Positions 24,486 through 33,810 are shown, numbered from the stretch's first letter. The stretch: 64,000 nucleotides of DNA from Orrella sp037026685 (GCF_037026685.1 NZ_JBANET010000014.1:62001-126000), one strand, 5' to 3'. Translations and numbers: made by a program. The notes: generated by a model not told the origin, from the sequence alone.

Positions 24486-25454
24486 ATGTCGAAATTCAAG
24501 ATCCCGGCCGTGCCGTCCAGCGAAATCACCCCGCCCGAAGTCTGGCAGGCGCGCCGCGAGTGGATCGCCCGCGCCGGCGCCGCGGCCCTGGCGCTGGGCG
24601 CGCCCTCCTGGGCGCACCGCCGGGCGATGGCGGCGCCGGCGCCGGGCTCGCCGCTGCCCGGCAAGCCCGATCCGCGCTACGCGGTCATGGACGCGCCCAC
24701 ACCCGAGCGGGACGTCACTTCCTACAACAACTACTACGAGTTCGGCACCGACAAGGGCGATCCGGCGCGCCATGCCGCGGCCCTGCGCCTGGATCCCTGG
24801 GCCGTCGCCGTGCAGGGCGAGGCGGCCCGGCCGCGCAGCTTCGCGCTCGAAGACCTGCTCAAGCTGGCGCCCATGCAAGAGCGCGTATACCGGCTGCGCT
24901 GCGTAGAGGGCTGGTCCATGGTCATTCCCTGGGTCGGCTATTCCTTGTCCGAATTGCTCAAGCAGGTCGAGCCGACCGGCAACGCCAGGTACGTCGAGTT
25001 CGTCACCGCCATGCAGCCCGAGAACATGCGCGGGCTGAAGTCGTCGGTGCTCGAATGGCCGTATACCGAGGTGCTGCGCATGGACGAGGCCATGCATCCG
25101 CTGACCATGCTGGTTTTCGGCCTGTACGGCAAGGTGCTGCCCCAGCAGAACGGCGCGCCCGTACGCCTGGCCGTGCCCTGGAAGTACGGGTTCAAGTCGG
25201 CCAAGTCGCTGGTGGCCATACGCCTGCACGAAAAGCCGCTGCCCAGCAGCTGGATGCGCGCGGCGCCGCACGAGTACGGCTTTTACGCCAACGTCAACCC
25301 CGAGGTGCCGCATCCGCGCTGGAGCCAGGCCACCGAGCGGCGCATCGGCGAAGGGGGCTTGTTCGCGCCCAAGCGCAAGACCTTGATGTTCAACGGCTAT
25401 GCCGAGCAGGTGGCCTCGCTCTACCAGGGCCTGGACCTGCGGGCCAACTACTGA
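24486..25454 (+). CDS. msrP: Methionine-sulfoxide reductase catalytic subunit, molybdoenzyme
   Basis: 322 residues from the ATG at 24486, with CGGAG upstream. The twin-arginine signal is in ARREWIARAGAAALALG, and cleavage is near the AMAAPAPG segment, so the folded protein goes to the periplasm by Tat. The cofactor-ligating Cys is in RLRCVEGWSM and VPWKYGFKSAKSL is a conserved pterin-binding run. MsrP (YedY) repairs oxidised methionine in periplasmic proteins with electrons from MsrQ. The msrQ gene follows after 6 bp, so the two form an operon. A 140-bp gap precedes it after the HAD gene. Confidence 0.96.
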   Translation: MSKFKIPAVPSSEITPPEVWQARREWIARAGAAALALGAPSWAHRRAMAAPAPGSPLPGKPDPRYAVMDAPTPERDVTSYNNYYEFGTDKGDPARHAAALRLDPWAVAVQGEAARPRSFALEDLLKLAPMQERVYRLRCVEGWSMVIPWVGYSLSELLKQVEPTGNARYVEFVTAMQPENMRGLKSSVLEWPYTEVLRMDEAMHPLTMLVFGLYGKVLPQQNGAPVRLAVPWKYGFKSAKSLVAIRLHEKPLPSSWMRAAPHEYGFYANVNPEVPHPRWSQATERRIGEGGLFAPKRKTLMFNGYAEQVASLYQGLDLRANY

Positions 25455-25460
25455 AGCGGC

Positions 25461-26093
25461 ATGGGCATCGCTAGGCCGGCCGCCCTCGATGCCCGGACGG
25501 TGGACCGGCTCAAGCCGCTGCTCTTCGCGCTGGGGCTGTTTCCCTTGGCCCGCTGGTTCTGGCTGGGCTGGCAAGGCGGGCTGGGCGCCAACCCGGTGGA
25601 ATTCCTGACGCGCTCGTCCGGGACCTGGACGCTGGTGTGCCTGCTGGCGACGCTGGCCGTCACGCCGCTGCGCAGGCTGCTGGGCGCGCCGGCCCTGGTG
25701 CGGCTGCGGCGCATGTGCGGGCTGTTCGCCTTCTTCTATGCCAGCCTGCACTGCCTGGCCTGGGCCGGCTGGGAGCAGGGGTTTAGCGCTGCAGGCATGT
25801 GGGCCGATTTCCTGCAGCGGCCCTTCGTGACGGTGGGCTTGACCGCCTTTGCGCTGATGGCCCTGCTGGCCCTGACTTCGACGCGGGGCTGGATGCGCCG
25901 CCTGGGCCCGCGCTGGCAGGCGCTGCACCGCTCGGTGTACGCCGTGGGCGTGCTGGCGATCGTGCATTATTGGCTGCACAAGGCGGGCAAGAACGATTTT
26001 GCCGAGGTCTGGCTCTACGGCGGCGTGCTGGCCGCGTTGCTGGGCTGGCGGGCATGGCACGCGGCTAGGCAGCGGGCGGCCAGGCCGCGTTAG
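25461..26093 (+). CDS. msrQ: Heme-binding membrane subunit MsrQ
   Basis: 210 residues with six likely membrane helices. His residues that bind heme are in FFYASLHCLAWAG, ALHRSVYAVGVLAIVHYWLHK. It belongs to the ferric reductase-like transmembrane family and passes electrons from the quinone pool to periplasmic MsrP, encoded just upstream. The spacing of 6 bp suggests coupling. Confidence 0.95.
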   Translation: MGIARPAALDARTVDRLKPLLFALGLFPLARWFWLGWQGGLGANPVEFLTRSSGTWTLVCLLATLAVTPLRRLLGAPALVRLRRMCGLFAFFYASLHCLAWAGWEQGFSAAGMWADFLQRPFVTVGLTAFALMALLALTSTRGWMRRLGPRWQALHRSVYAVGVLAIVHYWLHKAGKNDFAEVWLYGGVLAALLGWRAWHAARQRAARPR

Positions 26094-26178
26094 GCGGCAT
26101 TCAGTTAAGCTTGGCTCCTTTGCGCCGCAGCGCGCCGGATGGGCGCGCCAGGCGCGCCATGCCCATTGCTTCGCGCCC

Positions 26179-27378
26179 ATGCAGCCTGCGACTTCTCCCG
26201 CCGTCCGCGTGCCGATACGGCCCGGCGACTTTTCCCTTTCGGCCTTCGTGGCCGGCTTCGTCTGCGTCCTGGTGGGCTTTACCAGCTCCGCCGTCATCGT
26301 ATTCCAGGCGGCCCAGGCCAGCGGCGCCGGGCCGGCCGAGACGGCCTCGTGGATATGGGCGCTGGGCCTGGGTTGCGGCCTGACGAGCATCGGGCTGTCG
26401 CTGCGCTACCGCCAGCCTGTCGTGACGGCCTGGTCCACGCCCGGCGCCGCGCTGCTGGTGGCCAGCACCATGGGCCTGAGCCTGCCGCAGGCCACCGGCG
26501 TGTTCATGGCGGTGGGCTTGCTGGTCCTGCTGTGCGGCGTCACGCGCAGCTTCGAGCGGGCCATGTCGCGCATCCCCTTGCCGCTGGCCGGCGCCATGCT
26601 GGCCGGCGTGCTGCTGCGTTTCGGGCTGGAGGTGTTCCTGGCCATGCAAAGCCAGTTCCTGCTGGTGCTGGCCATGGCCGCGTTCTACCTGGCCGGGCGC
26701 CGCGCCTGGCCGCGCTATGCGGTGCTGGGGGCGCTGCTGGCCGGCGTGGCGGTGGCCGCCACGCAAGGCCAGCTGCACCTGGACCAGGTCCAGGCCAGGC
26801 TGGCGACGCCGATATTCACGGCGCCCGAGTTCTCCTGGGAAGCGCTGGTCGGCATGGCGCTGCCGCTGTTCGTGGTCACCATGGCCTCGCAGAACGTGCC
26901 GGGAGTGGCCACGCTGCGCGCCTCGGGCTATGACGCGCCGATCTCGCCCCTGATCTCCTGGTGCGGCCTGGCCACGCTGGTGCTGGCTCCCTTTGGCGGC
27001 TTCTCCGTCAACCTGGCGGCGATCACGGCGGCCATCTGCATGGGGCCCGAAGCCCACGCCGACCGCAACAAGCGCTATACCGCGGCCGTGGCCGCCGGCC
27101 TGTTCTACCTGCTCATCGGCCTGTTCGGCGCCACGCTGGTGGCGCTGCTGGCGGCGTTTCCCCGCGAGCTGGTGGCGGCCATCGCGGGGCTGGCCCTGAT
27201 CAACACCATCGGCGGCGGCCTGGCCACCGCCGTGCAGGACGAGACCCAGCGCGAGCCGGCGCTGCTGACCTTCCTGGTCACGGCATCGGGGGTGACGCTG
27301 ATGGGCATCGGCTCGGCCTTCTGGGGGCTGGTGGCGGGCGTGCTGGCGATGCTGGTGCTGCGCCGCGCGCGGCGCTGA
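26179..27378 (+). CDS. benE: BenE-family benzoate/H+ symporter-like membrane protein
   Basis: 399 residues from ATG at 26179, with no good alternative in the 85-bp gap. About 12 hydrophobic segments are present. BenE/YdcO features are the GFTSSAVIVFQAAQASGA helix, the WSTPGAALL motif, QNVPGVATLRASGY and NLAAITAAICMGPEAH. Such proteins are membrane carriers of the nucleobase/ascorbate-like fold. Benzoate transport is established for a few members only, and no benzoate degradation gene lies near, so the substrate here is uncertain. It follows msrQ on the same strand and faces the amidase gene. Confidence 0.85.
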   Translation: MQPATSPAVRVPIRPGDFSLSAFVAGFVCVLVGFTSSAVIVFQAAQASGAGPAETASWIWALGLGCGLTSIGLSLRYRQPVVTAWSTPGAALLVASTMGLSLPQATGVFMAVGLLVLLCGVTRSFERAMSRIPLPLAGAMLAGVLLRFGLEVFLAMQSQFLLVLAMAAFYLAGRRAWPRYAVLGALLAGVAVAATQGQLHLDQVQARLATPIFTAPEFSWEALVGMALPLFVVTMASQNVPGVATLRASGYDAPISPLISWCGLATLVLAPFGGFSVNLAAITAAICMGPEAHADRNKRYTAAVAAGLFYLLIGLFGATLVALLAAFPRELVAAIAGLALINTIGGGLATAVQDETQREPALLTFLVTASGVTLMGIGSAFWGLVAGVLAMLVLRRARR

Positions 27379-27381
27379 GCG

Positions 27382-28203
27382 TCAGTCCGGCAGGCTTTGC
27401 AGGATGGCGGCGCTTTGGGCGTCGAAGCGGCCCTCGTAGTCGGAGGGGCGGTAGCGCAGCTGGAAGGCCACCAGCGCCTTGACGGTCTGCTCGTCGGCCA
27501 CGCCGTGCTGCGGCACCGCGTAGCCCAGGCGGTGCAGTTGCGATTGGAACCAGGCCACGTCGGGCACCGTTCCCGCCTCGTATTCGGCCTGCAGCCGCGC
27601 CGCGGCCGCCTCGTCGTACCAGCGACCCAGGCCGGCCTGCGCCAGCCGCTTCCAGGGAAACAGCGGACCCGGATCCCATTTCCGGCGCGGCGCGATGTCG
27701 CTGTGCGCCACGATGTCGCGCGCCGCGATGCCGTGGCGCTGCACGATGTCGCGCATCAGCGCGATCAGCGTCTCGATCTGCGCATCGGAATAGGGGTGCC
27801 ATTGCGGCTTGCCGTCGGCGCCGGTGGTCCAGCCCGGGTTGACGATCTCGATGCCGATGGAGCTGGCGTTCAGCCAGGTCCGTCCGTGCCATTGGCTTTG
27901 GCCGGCGTGCCAGGCACTGCGGTGTTCGTCGACCAGCCGGTAGACGCGCGGGCGCGGCTCGTCGGTGATCAGGTAGTGGCTGCTGACCTGGCCGCGGCTG
28001 AGCACCTTGAGCGACTGCGCGTTGCCCGAGCCGGTGTAGTGCAGCACCAGAAAACGCACGCGGCTGCTCTGGCCGAGCGCCTGCACCGAGGTGTCGATGT
28101 CCAGCCCTTGCGGGCCGGTGCCGGCGCAGCCGGCCAGCAGGCCCGCCAGCCCGAGGCAGCCGGCCCGCAGCTGCCACGTCCGCTGCCAGCGCGCGATCGC
28201 CAC
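27382..28203 (-). CDS. N-acetylmuramoyl-L-alanine amidase lipoprotein (AmiD-like)
   Basis: 273 residues from a GTG at 28203 that shares one base with the stop of the upstream gene. A basic N-terminus and LAGLLAGC lipobox make it a lipoprotein. The amidase_2 (PGRP-like) domain follows, with zinc ligands expected at the His in FLVLHYTGSG, VAHSDIAPRRKWDPGP and its partners, then a C-terminal peptidoglycan-binding helical repeat (LGYAVPQHGVADEQTVKALVAFQLRYRP). It should cut the amide bond between MurNAc and the stem peptide in the periplasm, for wall recycling. Its stop lies 4 bases after benE on the opposite strand. Confidence 0.88.
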   Translation of the reverse strand: MAIARWQRTWQLRAGCLGLAGLLAGCAGTGPQGLDIDTSVQALGQSSRVRFLVLHYTGSGNAQSLKVLSRGQVSSHYLITDEPRPRVYRLVDEHRSAWHAGQSQWHGRTWLNASSIGIEIVNPGWTTGADGKPQWHPYSDAQIETLIALMRDIVQRHGIAARDIVAHSDIAPRRKWDPGPLFPWKRLAQAGLGRWYDEAAAARLQAEYEAGTVPDVAWFQSQLHRLGYAVPQHGVADEQTVKALVAFQLRYRPSDYEGRFDAQSAAILQSLPD

Positions 28204-28928
28204 TAGCGCCCCGCCAGGAACAGGAAAAGCGTGGGCAGCTTGTCCAGCTGGGGGGGCGGCTGCTGTTTCCATTGCGCCACGGTGCGCGTGCATATCCACT
28301 CCTGCGGGGTCGTCAGCGCGCGCGCCACGCACAGGCGTGTGTCGCCGCGCAGGGCAGCCAGCAGGGTGGCGAACATCGCGCCGTTGCGATAGGGGGTTTC
28401 GATCAGCATCTGCGTCTGATTGGCGCGGGCCGAGGATTGTTCCCAGGCCTTGAGCTGCTGGGCGCGCTCCTGCGGGTTGACCGGCGCATAGCCATGAAAG
28501 GCGAAGCGCTGGCCGTCCAGTCCGCTGGCCATCAGGCCCAGCAGCAGCGAAGAGGGGCCGACCCAGGGCTTGACCTGCATGCCCATGCGGTGGGCGAGCT
28601 CGACCACGCGCGCGCCGGGGTCGGCCACTGCCGGGCAGCCGGCCTCGGACACCAGGCCGATGTCGCGGCCCGCTTGCAGCGGCGCCAGCCATTCGTTCAT
28701 CTGCTGCGCCGTGGTGCGCGCATCCAGGGTATGGATCTGGATTTCCTGCAGCGGCCGCGCCGTGCCGGCCAGCTTCAGGAAGGCCCGGGCGGTCTTGGCG
28801 TTCTCGGCGATGTAGCAATCGATCCGGCCGGCCAGCTCGCGCACCGTTTGCGGCAGCCAGCTCTCGATCGGGGCATCGCCCAGGCCGACCGGGATCAGGT
28901 GCAGGGCGGCTGTGTGCGATGCGTTCAT
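28203..28928 (-). CDS. RsmI/YraL-type SAM-dependent methyltransferase
   Basis: 241 residues from ATG at 28928. The tetrapyrrole methylase fold is seen: LHLIPVGLGD at the start, DIGLVSEAGCPAVADPG, then WVGPSSLLLGLMASGLDG and ETPYRNGAMFATLLAAL. This is a paralogue of RsmI, which methylates the ribose of C1402 in 16S rRNA, but differs in motif details and is usually called a SAM-dependent methyltransferase of the YraL class. Its true substrate is unknown. It overlaps maf by 4 bp and the amidase gene by 1 bp, so the three are co-translated. Confidence 0.85.
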   Translation of the reverse strand: MNASHTAALHLIPVGLGDAPIESWLPQTVRELAGRIDCYIAENAKTARAFLKLAGTARPLQEIQIHTLDARTTAQQMNEWLAPLQAGRDIGLVSEAGCPAVADPGARVVELAHRMGMQVKPWVGPSSLLLGLMASGLDGQRFAFHGYAPVNPQERAQQLKAWEQSSARANQTQMLIETPYRNGAMFATLLAALRGDTRLCVARALTTPQEWICTRTVAQWKQQPPPQLDKLPTLFLFLAGR

Positions 28929-29578
28929 GGGGTCGCTTGCGCGTGCTGCGCGGGCAGGTGACGCAGGGGATCCAGGCCGAATTCGGCCAGCATGGCCGTC
29001 AGGGCGATCAGCGGCAACCCGATGATGGCGGTGGGGTCGTCGCTGTGCATGCTTTGCATCAGGGCGATGCCCAGGCTCTCGGCCTTGGCGCTGCCCGCCG
29101 TGTCGTAGGGGCGCTCGGCCAGCAGGTAGGCCTGGATGGCCGCCTCGTCCAGCGTGCGGAAGCGGCATTCGGTGACCACGTCGCGCGCCAGCCAGCGCTG
29201 CCCGTCAGTGACGGCCAGGGCGCTGTGGAAGCGGACCGTGCGGCCCGAGAGCCGCCGCAGCTGCGCCTGCGCCTGCGCATGGCCGCCGGGCTTGCCCACC
29301 GGCGCGCCATCCACGGCGGCGACCTGGTCCGAGCCGATTACCACCGCGCCAGGGTGCCGCCCGGCCACGGCCTGCGCCTTGGCCCGCGCCAGGCGCAGGG
29401 CCAGTTCGCCGGGCGGCTCGCCCGGCAGGGGCGTCTCGTCCACCTGTGGCGGCTCGGCAACGAACGGCAGGCGCAGGCGCTCGAGCATCTCGCGCCGGTA
29501 GCGCGAGGTCGAGGCCAGGATCAGCAAGGGGCGGTCCGCCGGGCCGGCGCCGCCGCGGGGTGGGTTATCGAGGCTCAT
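28925..29578 (-). CDS. Maf/YceF-family nucleoside triphosphate pyrophosphatase
   Basis: 217 residues. Family motifs are LILASTSRYRREMLERL, the Glu/Asp-bearing VDETPLPGEPP and VIGSDQVAAVDG. The SDQ (not TDT) reading places it with the YceF class, which acts on 7-methyl-GTP in E. coli. It guards against modified nucleotides in RNA. It is divergent from the yceD-rpmF operon, the same arrangement as in E. coli. The promoter of that operon lies just beyond its start. Confidence 0.93.
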   Translation of the reverse strand: MSLDNPPRGGAGPADRPLLILASTSRYRREMLERLRLPFVAEPPQVDETPLPGEPPGELALRLARAKAQAVAGRHPGAVVIGSDQVAAVDGAPVGKPGGHAQAQAQLRRLSGRTVRFHSALAVTDGQRWLARDVVTECRFRTLDEAAIQAYLLAERPYDTAGSAKAESLGIALMQSMHSDDPTAIIGLPLIALTAMLAEFGLDPLRHLPAQHAQATP

Positions 29579-29584
29579 CTAAAA

Positions 29585-29614
29585 TTGACGCGTGCATGGA
29601 ATGCGCAGTATTAT
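29585..29614 (+). promoter_or_regulatory. Sigma-70 promoter of the yceD-rpmF-plsX-fab operon
   Basis: TTGACG (29585-29590) and TATTAT (29609-29614) with an 18-bp spacer, between the maf start and the yceD start. Transcription from here leaves a 5' leader of about 230 nt before the GTG of yceD. Confidence 0.65.
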
Positions 29615-29853
29615 TGCCCGTTTTGCGGCGGCGTGCGTGCCCTTGCGGGCGCGGTGTTTGCGGGCCCCGGTTCGTGGCCGCTGCGGCGGCGCTGGCAAGA
29701 CGCCCGGCAAGAGCCCTGGAGCCCAGGGACCAGATCCAGGCAGGAAACCAAAGGACTGAAAACCGGTCAAGCAAGGCAAGCCGGCGGCATGGCGGCGATG
29801 CCGGGTCGTGGCCGGCGTGCGGGACGGTGCGAGACACCAGGGAGGGAGCGACT

Positions 29854-30432
29854 GTGGCCGATGCGCATCAAGCAGCCGACATCAATCCTTCGGCGATGGA
29901 TGTCTTCGAATTCGTGCGCTTGCGCAGGCATGCGCAGGGCGAGGTCGGCCTGGGCCGCTTCGTCCGGCTCCTGCAGGACCTGCCCGAGCAGCCGCAGGGC
30001 GAGGCGGGCCTGGTACGCTGGGCCATCGACGGCGAGCAGGGCACCCGCGGCGAGCAGCTGCTGCGCCTGCAGATCCAGGCCCGGCCGCTCGTGCAGTGCC
30101 AGCGCTGCCTGCAGCCTTTTGCCTGGCCCGTCCAGGCCGAGGTGCTGCTGCAGCCGGTGCTGACCGAGGCCGAGCTCGACGAGGGCCTGCCGCTGGACGA
30201 GGAAGAAGACCTGGATGCGAGCCAGCCCGAAAAGGTGCTGGGGTCGCGCCGGTTCGACCTGCTGGCGCAGATCGAGGATGAGCTGATTCTGAGCATCCCG
30301 TATGTGCCGCGCCACGAGGTCTGCCCCGATGGCAGCCCGGGCGCTGGCGGCGCCCAGGCGCAGGACGAGCGCCGCCCTTCGCCCTTCGAGGCGCTGGCCA
30401 GGCTCAAGCGTAACGATGCCGACAAGGCATGA
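29854..30432 (+). CDS. yceD: YceD/DUF177-family protein, large-subunit rRNA accumulation factor
   Basis: 192 residues. The start is the GTG at 29854, with GGAGGG at 29841-29846. The open frame back to 29446 has unrelated composition and the opposite strand is maf. The DUF177 core holds two cysteines in VQCQRCLQPFAWPV, and an acidic stretch (LDEEEDLDASQPEK) follows. Members are linked to 23S rRNA accumulation in bacteria and plants, with an unclear mechanism. The gene sits directly before rpmF, as is usual, and is first in the fatty acid operon. Confidence 0.92.
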   Translation: MADAHQAADINPSAMDVFEFVRLRRHAQGEVGLGRFVRLLQDLPEQPQGEAGLVRWAIDGEQGTRGEQLLRLQIQARPLVQCQRCLQPFAWPVQAEVLLQPVLTEAELDEGLPLDEEEDLDASQPEKVLGSRRFDLLAQIEDELILSIPYVPRHEVCPDGSPGAGGAQAQDERRPSPFEALARLKRNDADKA

Positions 30433-30518
30433 AGTCAGAATCACAGGCAGTACGTAGTTCCGTTAGATAAACATCGGGTCCGCATGTCGTACAATGCGGC
30501 CCGTTCCAAGGAGTCATC

Positions 30519-30701
30519 ATGGCTGTTCAGCAAAACAAAAAGAGTCCCTCGAAGCGTGGCATGCACCGCTCCCACGATTTCCTGGGCAATCCTCCCACCG
30601 CCGTCGAACCCACGACCGGCGAAGTGCACCTGCGTCACCACATCAGCCCCAACGGCGTGTACCGGGGCCGCAAGGTTCTGAAGACCAAGAACGACGAGTA
30701 A
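30519..30701 (+). CDS. rpmF: Ribosomal protein L32
   Basis: 60 residues: MAVQQNKKSPSKRGMHRSHD at the start, then a basic tail with no zinc cysteines, as in many proteobacteria. Part of the 50S subunit. A TACAAT hexamer at 30490-30495 may give a second promoter in the 86-bp gap after yceD. AAGGAG precedes the ATG. Confidence 0.98.
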   Translation: MAVQQNKKSPSKRGMHRSHDFLGNPPTAVEPTTGEVHLRHHISPNGVYRGRKVLKTKNDE

Positions 30702-30740
30702 GCTGCAAGCCTGCTGCCTGCGCGCTGATTCCTGGCATCC

Positions 30741-31820
30741 GTGACACGCATTGCCATCGACTGCATGGGCGGGGACGCCGGCCTGCCCGTAACGGTGCCG
30801 GCCGCCGTCGAGTTCGCCCAGCGGCATCCCGATGTGCAGCTCCTGCTGGTGGGGCTGGCCAGCGAAATCGAGCAATCGCTCGCGTCGCATCGTGACGCGC
30901 CGCGCGATCGCATCGAGGTCGTCCACGCCGCCGAGGTCGTCTCCATGGACGATTCGGTCGAGGTCGCCTTGCGCCGCAAGAAAGACTCGTCCATGCGCCT
31001 GGCCGCCCAGGCGGTCAAGGACGGGCGCGCCGACGCCTGCGTGTCGGCCGGCAACACCGGCGCCTGGATGGCGATCTCGCGCTACGTGCTCAAGACGCTG
31101 GACGGCATCGACCGGCCGGCCATCGCCACGTCCATTCCCAGCCAGACCGGCGCCACGACCATGCTGGACCTGGGCGCCAACGTCGATTGCACCGCCGAGC
31201 ACCTGCTGCAGTTCGCCATCATGGGCAGCGCGCTGGCCCAGGCCGTGGACCAGCGCGAGCGTCCTTCCGTGGGCTTGCTCAACATCGGCGAGGAAGTCAT
31301 CAAGGGCAATGACGTGGTCAAGCAGGCCGCCGAGCTGCTGCGCGCCAGCCAGCTGAATTTCCACGGCAACGTCGAGGGCGACGACATTTTCAAGGGCACG
31401 GTCGACGTGGTGGTCTGCGACGGCTTCGTGGGCAATGTCGTGCTCAAGTCCATCGAAGGCCTGGCCAGGATGCTGGGCTCGATGATCCGCGAAGAATTCA
31501 AGCGCAATCCCTATACGCTGCTGGCCGGCGCCGTGGCCACGCCCGTGCTCAACCGTTTCCGCCAGCGCGTGGACAACCGCCGCTACAACGGCGCGGCCCT
31601 GCTGGGCCTGCGCGGCGTGGTCATCAAGAGCCATGGCTCGGCCGATGTCTATGCCTACGGCTTTGCGCTGCAGCGGGCCCGCGAGGCCGTCATCAGCCGC
31701 CTGCTCGAGCGCACCGCGCACGGCGTGGCGCAAATGACCGGCTTGAGCGCGCCCGCGCCGGACGGCGTCCGGGCGCCCGAGCCGCCCCTGGCCGAAGGAT
31801 CCACTGGAAGCTCCCTATGA
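30741..31820 (+). CDS. plsX: Phosphate acyltransferase PlsX
   Basis: 359 residues, GTG start at 30741. The features IAIDCMGGDAGLPVTVPAA, VSAGNTGAWMAIS, GEEVIKGNDVVKQA and VVCDGFVGNVVLKSIEG match PlsX, which makes acyl-phosphate from acyl-ACP for phospholipid synthesis. It is peripheral to the membrane. It lies 39 bp after rpmF and overlaps fabH by 4 bp, the classic rpmF-plsX-fabH order. Confidence 0.97.
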   Translation: MTRIAIDCMGGDAGLPVTVPAAVEFAQRHPDVQLLLVGLASEIEQSLASHRDAPRDRIEVVHAAEVVSMDDSVEVALRRKKDSSMRLAAQAVKDGRADACVSAGNTGAWMAISRYVLKTLDGIDRPAIATSIPSQTGATTMLDLGANVDCTAEHLLQFAIMGSALAQAVDQRERPSVGLLNIGEEVIKGNDVVKQAAELLRASQLNFHGNVEGDDIFKGTVDVVVCDGFVGNVVLKSIEGLARMLGSMIREEFKRNPYTLLAGAVATPVLNRFRQRVDNRRYNGAALLGLRGVVIKSHGSADVYAYGFALQRAREAVISRLLERTAHGVAQMTGLSAPAPDGVRAPEPPLAEGSTGSSL

Positions 31821-32806
31821 CGCAGAACGCTTATTCGCATGCCGCCATCGCTGGCTCGGGCAGCTTCCTGCCTTCGCGCGTGGTCACCAACGACGACCTG
31901 GCGGCCGAGCTGGCCACCCGTGGCATCGAGACCTCCGACCAGTGGATCGTCGAGCGCACCGGCATCCGCCAGCGGCACCTGGCCGAGCGCGGCGTGCGCA
32001 CCAGCGAGCTGGCCACCGAGGCCGCCCGCCGCGCCCTGGACGACGCCGGCATGGCGGCGGACGAGCTGGACCTGATCATCGTGGCCACGTCCACGCCCGA
32101 CTACGTGTTTCCCAGCACCGCCTGCCTGGTGCAGGCCAACCTGGGCAACCAGGGGGCGGCGGCCTTCGACGTGCAGGCGGTGTGCAGCGGTTTCGTCTAC
32201 GCGCTCTCGACGGCCGAGGCCTACATCCGCGCCGGCCGCGCCCGCTGCGCGCTGGTGATCGGCGCCGAGGTGTTTTCGCGCATCCTCGACTGGAACGACC
32301 GCTCGACCTGCGTGCTGTTCGGCGACGGGGCTGGCGCGGTGGTGCTCAAGGCCTGCGACACGCCGGGCGTGCTGGCCTCGGCCCTGCATGCCGACGGCAG
32401 CCTGATGAAGATCCTGTGCGCGGCCGGCAACGTGGCCTATGGCGAAGTCACCGGCGATCCTTTCCTGCGCATGGACGGCCAGGCCGTCTTCAAGCAGGCC
32501 GTGACCGTGCTCGAGCGCTCGGCGCGCAAGGTTTGCGCAGAGGCCGGCGTGTCGGTGCAGGACATCGATTGGCTGGTGCCGCACCAGGCCAACGTGCGCA
32601 TCCTCAATTTCCTGGCGCGCAAGCTGGACGTCTCGCTGGACAAGGTGGTCCTGGCGCTGGACAAGCATGCCAACACCTCGGCGGCCAGCGTGCCGCTGGC
32701 CTTCGACATGGCGCGCCGCGACGGGCGCATCCAGGCCGGGCAACTGGTGCTGCTGCAAGGCGTGGGCGGCGGATTCACCTGGGGTTCGGTGCTCGTCCGG
32801 GTATGA
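31817..32806 (+). CDS. fabH: 3-oxoacyl-ACP synthase III
   Basis: 329 residues. The active site is complete: Cys in VQAVCSGFVYAL, His in WLVPHQANVRIL and Asn in KHANTSAAS. It condenses acetyl-CoA with malonyl-ACP to start fatty acid chains. The start overlaps the plsX stop by 4 bases (ATGA). Substrate breadth cannot be read from sequence. Confidence 0.97.
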   Translation: MTQNAYSHAAIAGSGSFLPSRVVTNDDLAAELATRGIETSDQWIVERTGIRQRHLAERGVRTSELATEAARRALDDAGMAADELDLIIVATSTPDYVFPSTACLVQANLGNQGAAAFDVQAVCSGFVYALSTAEAYIRAGRARCALVIGAEVFSRILDWNDRSTCVLFGDGAGAVVLKACDTPGVLASALHADGSLMKILCAAGNVAYGEVTGDPFLRMDGQAVFKQAVTVLERSARKVCAEAGVSVQDIDWLVPHQANVRILNFLARKLDVSLDKVVLALDKHANTSAASVPLAFDMARRDGRIQAGQLVLLQGVGGGFTWGSVLVRV

Positions 32807-32860
32807 CGGCGCCCGGGCGCCGCACTATGGGCTAAGAATACCTACAACAGGGCTACCTTC

Positions 32861-33796
32861 ATGAAAATCGCTTTCGTTTTCCCGGGGCAGGGCTCGCAGT
32901 CGGTCGGCATGCTCGATGCCTGGCAGGGCAATGCCGCCGTAGCCGACACCCTGGCCGCCGCCTCGCAGGCGCTGGGCCAGGACCTGGCCGCGTTGATCGG
33001 GCAAGGGCCGGCCGAGCAGCTGAACCTGACCACCAATACCCAGCCGGCCATGCTGGCCGCGGGCGTGGCGCTTTACCGGGCCTGGCTGGCGGCCGGCGGC
33101 GCGCAGCCGGCCGTGGTGGCCGGCCACAGCCTGGGCGAATACGCCGCGCTGACGGCCGCCGGCTCGCTGGCGCTCGAGGACGCGGTGCGGCTGGTGCGCA
33201 TCCGGGCCGATGCCATGCAGGCAGCCGTGCCGGTGGGCACGGGCGCCATGGCCGCCATCCTGGGCCTGGACGACGATGCGGTGCGCCAGGCCTGCAGCCA
33301 GGCCGCCCAGGGCGAAGTGGTCGAGGCGGTCAATTTCAACGCGCCGGCCCAGGTCGTGATCGCCGGCCACAAGGCGGCGGTCGAGCGCGCCTGCGAGGCC
33401 GCCAAGGCCGCCGGGGCCAAGCGTGCGCTGCCGCTGCCGGTCTCGGCGCCTTTCCATTCCAGCCTGCTCAAGCCTGCCGCCGACGTGCTGCGGGATGCCT
33501 TGTCGAAGGTACAGGTGAACCCGCCTGCCATCGCCGTGATCAATAACGTCGACGTGGCCCAGGTCAGCGATCCGCAGGCCGTGCGCGATGCCCTGGTGCG
33601 CCAGGCCTGGCACCCGGTGCGCTGGGTCGAGACCTTGCGCGCCATGAAGGCCCAGGGCGTGACGCACGTGGTCGAATGCGGCCCGGGCAAGGTCCTGGCC
33701 GGCCTGACCCGCCGCATCGATCCGGATCTGGTGGGGCTGGCCATCACCGACCCGGCCTCGCTCGAAGCCGCCCTGGCTACCCTGTCCGCCAACTGA
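32861..33796 (+). CDS. fabD: Malonyl-CoA:ACP transacylase
   Basis: 311 residues. FVFPGQGSQSVGML at the start, the nucleophilic Ser in AGHSLGEYAAL, and the catalytic His in SAPFHSSLLKPA. It loads malonyl groups onto ACP, encoded 0.9 kb downstream. It follows fabH after 54 bp and precedes fabG by 14 bp. Confidence 0.98.
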   Translation: MKIAFVFPGQGSQSVGMLDAWQGNAAVADTLAAASQALGQDLAALIGQGPAEQLNLTTNTQPAMLAAGVALYRAWLAAGGAQPAVVAGHSLGEYAALTAAGSLALEDAVRLVRIRADAMQAAVPVGTGAMAAILGLDDDAVRQACSQAAQGEVVEAVNFNAPAQVVIAGHKAAVERACEAAKAAGAKRALPLPVSAPFHSSLLKPAADVLRDALSKVQVNPPAIAVINNVDVAQVSDPQAVRDALVRQAWHPVRWVETLRAMKAQGVTHVVECGPGKVLAGLTRRIDPDLVGLAITDPASLEAALATLSAN

Positions 33797-33810
33797 AAAG
33801 AGAATCAAGC

